18,026 nucleotides of DNA from contig CAYGBA010000028.1 in assembly GCA_964347995.1 (NCBI GenBank), positions 1-18,026 of the forward strand, given 5' to 3'. Every line of letters starts with the position of its first letter. Position 1 is the stretch's first letter. Below, in pieces: positions 7,862 to 13,344 of this stretch. Origin of the DNA: GCA-020348365 sp964347995 (GTDB lineage Archaea; Thermoproteota; Bathyarchaeia; Bathyarchaeales; Bathyarchaeaceae). The notes under the pieces were generated by a model that saw only the letters and a list, made by a program, of their open reading frames with translations, searched no databases and was not told the origin of the DNA. The position numbers and the translations under genes are program-made.

Positions 7862-8360
7862 CCTTAACTACCTCCGGCTTCATCTTCAATACCCGTTCAT
7901 AATAGCAAACCTTGAAAAAACGCCAACCAAAAAAACTAATACAAACCACAAGGACCACACCCACAATGGACCCGCTGATAACCATCAAAGAAGCTTCGCT
8001 CAAGTCTTTAGCCGCTTCATCCTTCAAAACCTCAACATCATCAAGTATCTCATCCGAAGCCTCAACGCAGAAACTGGCGTTGCCAACTGCACCATCAAAA
8101 TCCCCAATCCTCAAAGACATTTCTGCAAATGCCAGATACAAGGCAGCAGAATCCAATCTCCTCAACAACTCCGAAACGTCAGCCCCAACGTTTTCAGCCT
8201 CCAAAACAGCAAGAAAAGCGCTAGCCACAGCTTGCTCAGCCCCCTCAACAGCTGATACAGCCATATCCTCAACATCCGACGCCTCAATGCACCCTATAAC
8301 AGCAGAGGATAGTAGAACAAAGAGAACAAACAAAACTGGAATAACCCTCAAACCAGACAT
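7851..8360 (-). CDS. Secreted/membrane protein with signal peptide and C-terminal TM, function unknown
   Basis: From ATG 8360 the product is 169 aa. An N-terminal signal peptide (VIPVLFVLFVLLSSAVIGC) ends in a lipobox-like Cys. The middle part is alpha-helical, Ala/Glu/Asp-rich and acidic, probably helical hairpins exposed outside the cell. A TM helix (LMVISGSIVGVVLVVCISFFGW) leads to a short basic tail. I do not recognise the family. ATG 8360 is chosen because GAGGTGA precedes it; a GTG at 8393 would overlap the HTH gene by 8 nt and put a charged stretch ahead of the signal peptide. The gene lies between a wHTH gene and a DUF1616 gene in a tight operon, suggesting a shared cell-surface role. 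Confidence 0.72.
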   Translation of the reverse strand: MSGLRVIPVLFVLFVLLSSAVIGCIEASDVEDMAVSAVEGAEQAVASAFLAVLEAENVGADVSELLRRLDSAALYLAFAEMSLRIGDFDGAVGNASFCVEASDEILDDVEVLKDEAAKDLSEASLMVISGSIVGVVLVVCISFFGWRFFKVCYYERVLKMKPEVVKGES

Positions 8361-8385
8361 ACCCTTCACCTCACGCCGCTTTCTT

Positions 8386-8745
8386 TCATCCACTTCTCTC
8401 GCTTGGATTATTCTTCAAACCAGCATCGATGCTCTTTGTGTTTAGAAACTTATCCTCCAACATCATTTTCTCCTCTTCAATTTCACCTAGCTCCTTCTCA
8501 ACATCCACACGACGTTCACGGTAATTCTTAAACTCGTGGAGGAAACCAGATCCTTTCTCTGTAATCTCATAAGTCTTCCCACTCTCCGTCCTCACCAAAC
8601 CCATATCGATTACATACTTCAGATAACGAACCAAAAGCTTGTAGCTCAAATTAGCCTGATACATGATCGCCGTCTTTCCAGCGCCTTCTCTGACCACACC
8701 TAGAATATCCGCAACAATCTCCAACCTATTCCTATACCTAGCCAC
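8386..8745 (-). CDS. Winged-helix transcriptional regulator with C-terminal coiled coil (HTH_45/Sso10a-like)
   Basis: The 119-aa product begins ARYRNRLEIVADIL and carries GKTAIMYQANLSYKLLVRYLKYVIDMGLV, the recognition-helix region of PF14947-type archaeal wHTH proteins, followed by a wing with YEITEKGSGFL. Residues beyond about 75 form a charged helix rich in E/K (RRVDVEKELGEIEEEKMMLEDK), probably a dimerising coiled coil as in Sso10a. GTG 8745 is preferred since GGGAG lies 8-9 nt upstream and homologues usually start at the ARYR segment; TTG 8760 is the longer alternative. It is the first gene of the three-gene cassette and probably controls it, which is inference. A paralogue is encoded at 9953-10261. 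Confidence 0.82.
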   Translation of the reverse strand: MARYRNRLEIVADILGVVREGAGKTAIMYQANLSYKLLVRYLKYVIDMGLVRTESGKTYEITEKGSGFLHEFKNYRERRVDVEKELGEIEEEKMMLEDKFLNTKSIDAGLKNNPSERSG

Positions 8746-8780
8746 GTGAAACTCTCCCAAGAACCCGCATCAGCCTTCTT

Positions 8781-8801
8781 AGCAAAAAGCACAAAAAACA
8801 A
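8781..8801 (-). terminator. T-rich transcription terminator (minus strand)
   Basis: On the minus strand two runs of T (six and five) lie about 80-100 nt after the stop of the gene at 8879-9277. A further T-rich patch follows that stop directly (about 8862-8878). Archaeal RNA polymerase terminates at T-rich tracts, so these are likely terminators ahead of the wHTH cassette. Confidence 0.4.
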
Positions 8802-8878
8802 TCATTAACATGCTAAAAGTCACCAATTTTCAACAGAAAACTGCAAGCACAGACCGAGGTCGAAAAGAAAATACCCTT

Positions 8879-9277
8879 TCATCTCATCCTAACATGAAGC
8901 CAGCCTTTCCCCCCCTTCTTGGGCTGCTGCCTCTCTTTCTTCGGCTTGGGAGGAATAGGTCTGCCACACTTCGTAAACCGTTCCTGCTTCCTTACGACAT
9001 CTCGAATAAACTTGCCCCACCCGCCTACAGCAGGATTCGGAGCTACCGCCCTATCAGGGAGCTTATCCTCTGCATGACGCTCAAGAATCTGACCAAAATT
9101 CGGAGGCTTATAATCCTTAGTAGCCACAATAACTGTACCTCGATCAACAAACAACAGATCATAATCCTTGCTAGCAATGCCCTCAGCCCGCACCCTGTCA
9201 TCTATCCTATGCCGCCACAAGATGCTCCAACTCTGCTTCAACTCCTGAACGAATTCTCTCCATTCTCTACCATTCAT
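8879..9277 (-). CDS. Hypothetical protein with basic Pro/Lys-rich tail
   Basis: I do not recognise this 132-aa protein. The first 75 residues look globular (WREFVQELKQSW, then DYDLLFVDRGTVIVATKDYK as a beta pair). The last 30 are strongly basic with prolines, lysines and glycines (PIPPKPKKERQQPKKGGKG), as in nucleic-acid-binding tails. A strong ribosome site AAGGAGGG at 9286-9293 lies 8 nt before the ATG, which supports this frame over the long frame on the other strand. The leader is similar to that of a small frame further upstream at 9362-9481. A DNA- or RNA-binding role is only a guess from the charge. Confidence 0.6.
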   Translation of the reverse strand: MNGREWREFVQELKQSWSILWRHRIDDRVRAEGIASKDYDLLFVDRGTVIVATKDYKPPNFGQILERHAEDKLPDRAVAPNPAVGGWGKFIRDVVRKQERFTKCGRPIPPKPKKERQQPKKGGKGWLHVRMR

Positions 9278-9352
9278 TCTCTAATCCCTCCTTGATAGGA
9301 GCGAACAAGAACCATTCATCTTGTCATTCGATTTTCCTAACAGTTCTATTCA
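9257..9352 (-). repeat. Leader repeat, copy 1
   Basis: About 95 nt covering the leader and first codons of the 8879-9277 gene resemble 9466-9561. Shared blocks include an A-T-rich GTTA..AAAA..GAAT segment, TTGTTCG, ATCA-GGA(G/T)GG and the start region AATGG. The copies are diverged and need small gaps to align. Confidence 0.45.
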
Positions 9353-9361
9353 CGCATTGCA

Positions 9362-9481
9362 TTAAGCAACGTTTCCGATGTAATCGTATTTAAGAACGCG
9401 GAAGGCATGTTCTAGGCAGAAATTACATTCAGATGTTCTAGAACTTTCTTCTATCGTTCTGCATAGCTCCTCTCCATTCAC
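9362..9481 (-). CDS. Candidate small protein (39 aa) with CxxC motif
   Basis: A short frame from GTG 9481 to TAA 9362 encodes a 39-residue product starting NGEEL, with C7 and a CNFC pair (C19, C22), then LEHAFRVLKYDYIGNVA. Ahead of the start an AGGATGGG segment lines up with the AAGGAGGG ribosome site of the next gene, and the whole leader is similar to that gene's leader. A TATA-like TTTAAATA lies at 9556-9563 on the minus strand. The CxxC pair could bind metal. No family is recognised. Support comes from leader similarity and plausible codon use, but a frame this short can be chance. Confidence 0.4.
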   Translation of the reverse strand: MNGEELCRTIEESSRTSECNFCLEHAFRVLKYDYIGNVA

Positions 9482-9561
9482 TTTCAAATCCCATCCTGAT
9501 CGGAAGCGGAAACGAACAAACTGTGATTGTTCTATATTCCACTTTTCAATAACGGCTATTT
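9466..9561 (-). repeat. Leader repeat, copy 2
   Basis: This is the second diverged copy of the leader segment found at 9257-9352, here in front of the candidate 39-aa gene. A minus-strand TATA-like element (TTTAAATA, 9556-9563) sits at its upstream edge, so the repeat probably spans the transcript start and 5' leader. Confidence 0.45.
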
Positions 9562-9750
9562 AAACACCCGAGGAAAGAATTTCTACCCATTTCTTCTATT
9601 TTTTAATTCTATACAAAATCCCTATTTGCTCTATGATCAAATTCTATAAAGACATATGCAAAGGAAAATCTAGAACTTCAAGAATTTCTTATGGAAACAA
9701 CTTTCACAAAACTCTTGAACCATAAAAACCATCAACCCCTGTTCAAGTAG
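9562..9750. promoter_or_regulatory. AT-rich divergent intergenic region with promoter for the small wHTH gene
   Basis: This AT-rich stretch separates a minus-strand and a plus-strand gene. It carries repeated TTCTA/TAGAA elements, which also occur at 9409-9445. A CATAAAAACC element at 9721-9730 lies about 25 nt before the GTG at 9751. That spacing fits an archaeal TATA box driving a leaderless mRNA, and no ribosome site is visible. No other gene was found. Confidence 0.45.
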
Positions 9751-9975
9751 GTGGCAGCGCTGCAAGAAATCGAAGAAGTCATACACATAATCAAGGATGG
9801 TCAATGGCACACCATAGAAGGCATCGTAGGGCAATCCAAGCTGCCAAAATTCAAAACCAGCAAGATTCTAGAATTCTTAGCAAATTATGATTTCATTGAT
9901 CTCAACAGCAAGCATCAAAAAGCAAGGGTTACTCCATCACTGGAGAAATTCCTCAAGGAAAACCAAACGTACTAG
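9751..9975 (+). CDS. Small winged-helix protein
   Basis: The 74-aa product follows the archaeal one-domain winged-helix pattern: helix EEVIHIIKDGQWHTIEGI, helix-turn-helix KLPKFKTSKILEFLANYDFIDL and a C-terminal wing/helix ending in KARVTPSLEKFLKE. It is likely a DNA-binding regulator; the target is unknown. The start is GTG 9751 directly after an in-frame TAG, with no ribosome site and a TATA-like element 25 nt upstream, suggesting a leaderless transcript. Its 3' end overlaps the convergent wHTH gene by 23 nt. Confidence 0.65.
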   Translation: MAALQEIEEVIHIIKDGQWHTIEGIVGQSKLPKFKTSKILEFLANYDFIDLNSKHQKARVTPSLEKFLKENQTY

Positions 9976-10261
9976 CAGCTTTCTTCCCACTGACAATCTC
10001 TTCCAACCTGTGATAAGCCGCAAGAAAAGAATGCCCCCTATCTGTAGTTACAAACAGCCTTGAGGCTCTGCTGTGGGTCCCTTCTGACGCCTTCAAAAAT
10101 CCCTTTTCAAGAAGGAGCTCCAGATACCTCTCAAGCTGTCTGAAGCTGAGATTAGCCCTATACATAACATGCGTTTTAGACTCAGGGTTCTTTGCAGTCT
10201 CTAGGACCGTGGCCATAATGTCCCATCGGCTTCTTTGCAGGACTAGGCTTTTCTTTGCCAT
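9953..10261 (-). CDS. Winged-helix transcriptional regulator (HTH_45-like)
   Basis: The 102-aa protein has RSRWDIMATVLETA, then SKTHVMYRANLSFRQLERYLELLLEKGFL, the same recognition-helix pattern as the regulator at 8386-8745, then a wing (RLFVTTDRGHSFLAAYHRL). It lacks the long coiled-coil tail. No ribosome site precedes ATG 10261. A strong AT-rich TATA region at 10277-10297 lies about 25 nt upstream, so the mRNA is probably leaderless. The 3' end overlaps the convergent gene at 9751-9975 by 23 nt, so the two transcripts would be antisense at their ends. Confidence 0.8.
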   Translation of the reverse strand: MAKKSLVLQRSRWDIMATVLETAKNPESKTHVMYRANLSFRQLERYLELLLEKGFLKASEGTHSRASRLFVTTDRGHSFLAAYHRLEEIVSGKKAASTFGFP

Positions 10262-10276
10262 GTGTTACAGTGAGCT

Positions 10277-10297
10277 ATATCTAAATATTTTAAATTT
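10277..10297 (-). promoter_or_regulatory. TATA-box promoter of wHTH gene
   Basis: An AT-rich block containing TTTAGATATAG on the minus strand is centred about 25 nt before the ATG at 10261. This matches archaeal box A spacing for a leaderless transcript. Confidence 0.5.
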
Positions 10298-10384
10298 GCC
10301 CTGTTGCACAGATCGAAAAAACGATATCGTCCCTACGCGCCAGGATGTATCCCCGCGGCAACTAGATGATGGAAGTTTCCCTTC

Positions 10385-10408
10385 CACAAAAATGATGAAA
10401 AAGAGTGA
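10385..10408 (-). terminator. T-rich terminator after the MBL-fold gene
   Basis: Two T5 runs on the minus strand occur 25-45 nt after the stop codon of the MBL-fold hydrolase gene. This is typical of archaeal T-tract termination. Confidence 0.4.
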
Positions 10409-10431
10409 CAAACCATCTACATACAATTAGG

Positions 10432-11142
10432 CTAAATTTGACATCGTTGTTTCCTATCATGAGAGTGGATATACACAGCATTCTCAATGTCTCTAAGTTT
10501 ATCTATGGACTGTAACGCCTGATCTGAACGATAGAGAACTCCAGGTATGTTTCTTCGCTCCAGATTCTCCCTGAGGGGCGCAGCGTCTCCACAATAAACA
10601 TAGTTCTTTCCGTCTTTTCTGATCACGATGGACTGATGCCCTATAGAATGTCCCGGCGAAGGGAGAATACTCACATTTTCGGTTATTTTACGGCTTCCTT
10701 GTATTTGCATGTAATCAACTTCCACATCAAAAGAAGCTCGAATGTAGCTGGCTTTCTGAAATCTGTCTGGGGCATAGGCGTACCGGAGCTCGTCAGCCTG
10801 CACATAGAACTTTGCGTTTCTAAAATATCTATTATTGCCACAGTGGTCGAAGTGAAGATGTGTGTTGATAACTACGTCAATGTTTTCAGGCATTAGGCCA
10901 TATCTCTGTAGCTGTGCTTTCAACCCCTCGTCTGGTTTTCTCTTCACGGTGTGGAACTTCTTATACTTCTCCGGAAGCGCTCCGATCCCTGTGTCTATCA
11001 AGATTCTCTCCCTATCCGTTATGATCAGAAGAGGTTTCAGAGCCGCCTCGTAGATTTCTCCCTGATACTTCGCGTATATAAGAAAGCTCTTATCAAGGGT
11101 GAAGTGTCCATCGCTAAGAAGATGTAACTCCAACTCTAGCAC
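10432..11142 (-). CDS. MBL-fold metallo-hydrolase (N-acyl homoserine lactonase-like)
   Basis: The 236-aa enzyme has the full metallo-beta-lactamase metal set: HLHFDH (H95, H97, D99, H100), GHSIGH (H165), CGD (D186) and H226 or H228 near the end. The size, the ILIDTGIG strand ahead of the HxHxDH motif and the PSPGHSIGHQS segment resemble the AttM/AiiA lactonase branch, but many related archaeal MBL enzymes hydrolyse other esters or lactones. The substrate is therefore open. The start is GTG 11142, with TTG 11133 as an alternative (GGAG 9 nt upstream). No signal peptide is seen, so it is cytoplasmic. It follows the FBP aldolase/phosphatase gene by 140 nt with a T-rich tract between them, so it is probably transcribed separately. 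Confidence 0.85.
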   Translation of the reverse strand: MLELELHLLSDGHFTLDKSFLIYAKYQGEIYEAALKPLLIITDRERILIDTGIGALPEKYKKFHTVKRKPDEGLKAQLQRYGLMPENIDVVINTHLHFDHCGNNRYFRNAKFYVQADELRYAYAPDRFQKASYIRASFDVEVDYMQIQGSRKITENVSILPSPGHSIGHQSIVIRKDGKNYVYCGDAAPLRENLERRNIPGVLYRSDQALQSIDKLRDIENAVYIHSHDRKQRCQI

Positions 11143-11264
11143 TCCGTTGTACTGTTGCAGGAGATCTTTGTTAAGATTGGTAAAAGAATGTGTATGTTAA
11201 GAGTTAATGATTATCCTCGCCTTCGAAAACACTATTTTCAATTGTTTCTTAAACGAGTATTGAA

Positions 11265-11279
11265 TGAAAAAGAAAAGGG
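11265..11279 (-). terminator. T-rich terminator after FBP aldolase/phosphatase gene
   Basis: The minus strand reads CCCTTTTCTTTTTC directly downstream of the stop at 11283, a pyrimidine/T tract of archaeal terminator type. Confidence 0.45.
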
Positions 11280-11282
11280 TGG

Positions 11283-12404
11283 TTAGGCGGGGGCAAACCT
11301 GGTCTTCAGCTTCTCCAAGACCTTACCTAGCGTTGTATATTCCATGGTTTCTGCACTGAGGCGCGCAGGCTCAAACTCACCCATCCGACGCAGAGTGACC
11401 GCGTAGTCAACAGCTTCACGGCGAGCCAAATCGAAGGCCGGATCATCAAACAGATCACTTATCATCGGCAAGCCATCATCATCATTGGCAATTTCACCAT
11501 TGGCGACCTGAAAACCGAGTGCCACCATTCTCGGAGGACCATCGAAGGCGGTGCACCTGCTGTTCTTCAATCCAACTGGCATGAGTGGCCCCCAGTGGCT
11601 GCCTCTCATCCATCCCTCCACAAAATAACTGTGCATGAAGGGTGCCAGAATCTCACCGATTGCCGGCAAGCCGTGCTGTCCCCTAACTATAGAGACGGGA
11701 TCATCCTTCCCAACATATTTGCCCGCGATCAGAGAGAGCCTCGTCGTGCTGGTTGCCGTGCATATAAGATCATCCCTAGCGCGCCACACGTGAGAAACCA
11801 CATAGCGTCCAGGCGTTCCGATGAGGGCAATCAGTTCGTACATCTCTTCAGGGCACTTCAAAACGACTTTCTTGTTTTCCATAACGTCGAGCGCTTCGAA
11901 TTTGAAGCCTCCAGCCATGTTTGGGTCTATTACCAGCCCTGCGGTGTTCATTGGATCGGCGAATATACGGAATATAGGATAGTTGAAGGCGCCTGGCTCG
12001 GTCTTATCAGCAGCAAAGACGACTATTGGATCCGACTGCCTTTCCTCGATTTCCATCTCTGCACAGCCAGGTCCCATTCCTCGAACGTTTCCGCTGAAAG
12101 CGGTCTTTAGAATATCCTGACCCGCACCATAGAGTTTCAAATTTGCAGCCTTTTTAGCAGCCTCTCGAAATATGTCCCAAGCAAGCTTGTGAATCTCAGG
12201 GTTGTCCTCTCCCTTTCTGTGGACCATGAGGAGTTCAAGGTCGTCTCCGGCGTTAAAGACGTAATAACTGTTGATGAGCGTACTATCTTTAGCCTCTCCT
12301 AGGCGTTTTTCGCCTATCTCAAGTATAGGTTTTGGCACAACATGGTGTCCAGCCAACGAACCAACGTCACACTTGATAACCGATATAGTGGTTTTATCGG
12401 CCAT
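11283..12404 (-). CDS. fbp: Bifunctional fructose-1,6-bisphosphate aldolase/phosphatase (archaeal type V)
   Basis: The 373-aa length and the sequence match the archaeal FBPA/P family. The N-terminus TTISVIKCDVGSLAGHH supplies metal-binding Asp and His residues. YGAGQDILKTAFSGNVRGMGPG and VVFAADKTEPGAFNYP line the active site. Y230 and K233 in AGKYVGKDDP correspond to the aldolase Tyr/Schiff-base Lys pair (229/232 in Sulfolobus). It condenses DHAP and GAP and dephosphorylates the bisphosphate to fructose-6-phosphate, the committed gluconeogenic step, in the cytoplasm. The start is ATG 12404 with AAGGTGA 6 nt upstream (12411-12417), and a TATA-like CTTTTAAAG lies at 12449-12458. It looks complete and monocistronic. 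The lineage probably makes sugars from C1-C3 precursors, consistent with this enzyme but not proven. Confidence 0.96.
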   Translation of the reverse strand: MADKTTISVIKCDVGSLAGHHVVPKPILEIGEKRLGEAKDSTLINSYYVFNAGDDLELLMVHRKGEDNPEIHKLAWDIFREAAKKAANLKLYGAGQDILKTAFSGNVRGMGPGCAEMEIEERQSDPIVVFAADKTEPGAFNYPIFRIFADPMNTAGLVIDPNMAGGFKFEALDVMENKKVVLKCPEEMYELIALIGTPGRYVVSHVWRARDDLICTATSTTRLSLIAGKYVGKDDPVSIVRGQHGLPAIGEILAPFMHSYFVEGWMRGSHWGPLMPVGLKNSRCTAFDGPPRMVALGFQVANGEIANDDDGLPMISDLFDDPAFDLARREAVDYAVTLRRMGEFEPARLSAETMEYTTLGKVLEKLKTRFAPA

Positions 12405-12448
12405 TAATACTCACCTTATAATTCTCGATCTAGTGTGTCTGGCGTCTT

Positions 12449-12458
12449 CTTTAAAAGG
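12449..12458 (-). promoter_or_regulatory. TATA box for FBP aldolase/phosphatase gene
   Basis: CTTTTAAAG on the minus strand lies about 45 nt before the ATG. This predicts a transcript start near 12427 and a short leader that carries the AAGGTGA ribosome site. Confidence 0.45.
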
Positions 12459-12674
12459 TTTCCCAAGCGTCTTCACATGACAGACTAAAACTGCCGTTGC
12501 CATCCTAGAACACTAAATCGCGATCGTTCTTAGTTCGCCAGCTCCTTCAGGAATCTCGCATGCGTAGATTTCGGCTTTGATTCTTTTGGCCACCATTTCT
12601 GTTCAGATACTCTCCCCTTAAGAGGCGGAATCTCAATCAACTTTTTATTTCTCAGATAAAAGTAGATATGGGAA

Positions 12675-13181
12675 ATGAAGATGGGCGAGCTTACGGTTGT
12701 GTCCGCCAAGATACCTAAGGAAGTCTATGAGGAGCTTATTCTCCGCGTTCCCGACGGTCAGAGAAGCAACTTCATCCGCGAAGCCATAGTCGATAGATTA
12801 CAAGAGATTCCTAGACCAGACAAAATATCTGAGCTGGAAAAGAAAATCAGGAAGCTTGAAGCCGATATTTCCAAGATTAAGAAATCGTTGGCTGAACTTG
12901 AACTGTTGACATATGAAAAGGATAAGGTGAATCCCCACGCCTTTTGCATAGACGATATCGACCACAAAATCTTGGACCATCTTCTTCATTATAAATCAGC
13001 GACTACCTCGGAGCTTGCGGACATTCTCGAAACGAACCGATGGCTAATTCTAAACAGACTCAGAAAGATCAAAAAGCGCTCCAAGAAGCAGCTCGGAAAA
13101 CCAATAGTCGAATACTATCCTGGAAGGAAGTCTGGAAAGATGAAGGCGTGGTGGCTAAGCGAGGAACTCGTCGAAACATAG
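12675..13181 (+). CDS. Transcriptional regulator: ribbon-helix-helix + coiled coil + winged helix
   Basis: The 168-aa protein has three parts. Residues 6-44 are a CopG/MetJ-like RHH domain (VVSAKIPKEVYEELILRV, GQRSNFIREAIVDRL). Residues 45-82 are a K/E-rich coiled coil (ISELEKKIRKLEADISKIKKSLAELEL). Residues 90-165 are a winged helix (IDHKILDHLLHYKSATTSELADILETNRWLILNRLRKIKKR, then YYPGRKSGKMKAWWL as wing). Combining an RHH with a wHTH in one chain is less usual and implies two DNA contacts per subunit. A TATA-like CTTTTTATT at 12641-12649 lies about 30 nt before ATG 12675, so the mRNA may be nearly leaderless; ATG 12681 is an alternative. It stands 43 nt ahead of the tRNA-Arg/argS pair, whether as its regulator is unknown. 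Confidence 0.82.
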   Translation: MKMGELTVVSAKIPKEVYEELILRVPDGQRSNFIREAIVDRLQEIPRPDKISELEKKIRKLEADISKIKKSLAELELLTYEKDKVNPHAFCIDDIDHKILDHLLHYKSATTSELADILETNRWLILNRLRKIKKRSKKQLGKPIVEYYPGRKSGKMKAWWLSEELVET

Positions 13182-13186
13182 CACAG

Positions 13187-13195
13187 CAATATTAA
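13187..13195 (+). promoter_or_regulatory. TATA box for tRNA-Arg (and possibly argS)
   Basis: AATATTAAT lies about 30 nt before the first base of the tRNA. This is the expected place for an archaeal box A. No separate promoter is visible in the 15 nt between the tRNA and argS, so argS may be read from this promoter. Confidence 0.5.
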
Positions 13196-13224
13196 TGTGC
13201 GTTGGCACCGATTCTGTTGAGCGA

Positions 13225-13329
13225 GGGCCCGTGGCCCAGCTTGGATTAAGGCACCGAACTGCTCTGACAAGACAGTGTGTAAGCCTCCGGAGCCGGAGAT
13301 CCGGGGTTCGAATCCCCGCGGGCCCGCCA
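13225..13329 (+). tRNA. tRNA-Arg (anticodon CCG) with 26-nt intron, CCA encoded
   Basis: The acceptor stem GGGCCCG (13225-13231) pairs perfectly with CGGGCCC (13319-13325). The discriminator is G, followed by encoded CCA. The T-arm is CGGGG, loop TTCGAAT, CCCCG (13302-13318). The D-arm GCC/GGC has a GG (18/19) loop and A20. Read without an intron, the anticodon stem cannot form. Removing 13257-13282 joins CCG to GC, giving the perfect stem CCGGC/GCCGG and the loop CTCCGGA with U33 and anticodon CCG at 13287-13289. A20, C35 and G73 agree with arginine identity. The intron lies between positions 29 and 30. The mature length is 76 nt plus CCA. Anticodon GCT (Ser) in an unspliced fold was considered and fails on stem pairing and the short variable region. 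Confidence 0.88.
13257..13282 (+). other. Non-canonical tRNA intron (position 29/30)
   Basis: This 26-nt insert is inferred because its removal alone restores five anticodon-stem pairs. ACTG (13258-13261) can pair with CAGT (13273-13276) as an internal hairpin. I could not draw a canonical 4-bp bulge-helix-bulge at the borders, so splicing may use a relaxed form. Exon ends are unique: shifting by one base breaks the stem. Confidence 0.75.
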
Positions 13330-13344
13330 AAAGGTGAGTGTCAG

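Noticed and set aside
7912..8445. Long plus-strand open frame (177 codons) rich in Ser/Thr/Ala/Lys
   Set aside because: It is a mirror of the acidic helical membrane protein on the minus strand. It has no ribosome site, and the minus-strand gene has a signal peptide and TM helix.
8810..9295. Long plus-strand open frame (161 codons)
   Set aside because: It is antisense to the 8879-9277 gene, which has a strong ribosome site. The plus-strand product has a low-complexity, unstructured look and no start signal.
9400..9700. Repeated TTCTA/TAGAA elements as a CRISPR or iteron array
   Set aside because: The elements are short, irregularly spaced and in AT-rich DNA. There is no regular repeat-spacer structure.
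13257..13263. Reading the tRNA without an intron as tRNA-Ser with anticodon GCT
   Set aside because: The anticodon stem would have mismatches at two of five pairs, there is no long variable arm as serine tRNAs need, and the 102-nt length is left unexplained.
13195..13344. In-frame extension of the argS reading frame upstream of ATG 13345
   Set aside because: It runs through the complete tRNA-Arg gene. The ATG with GGTGAG ribosome site after the tRNA is the sensible start.
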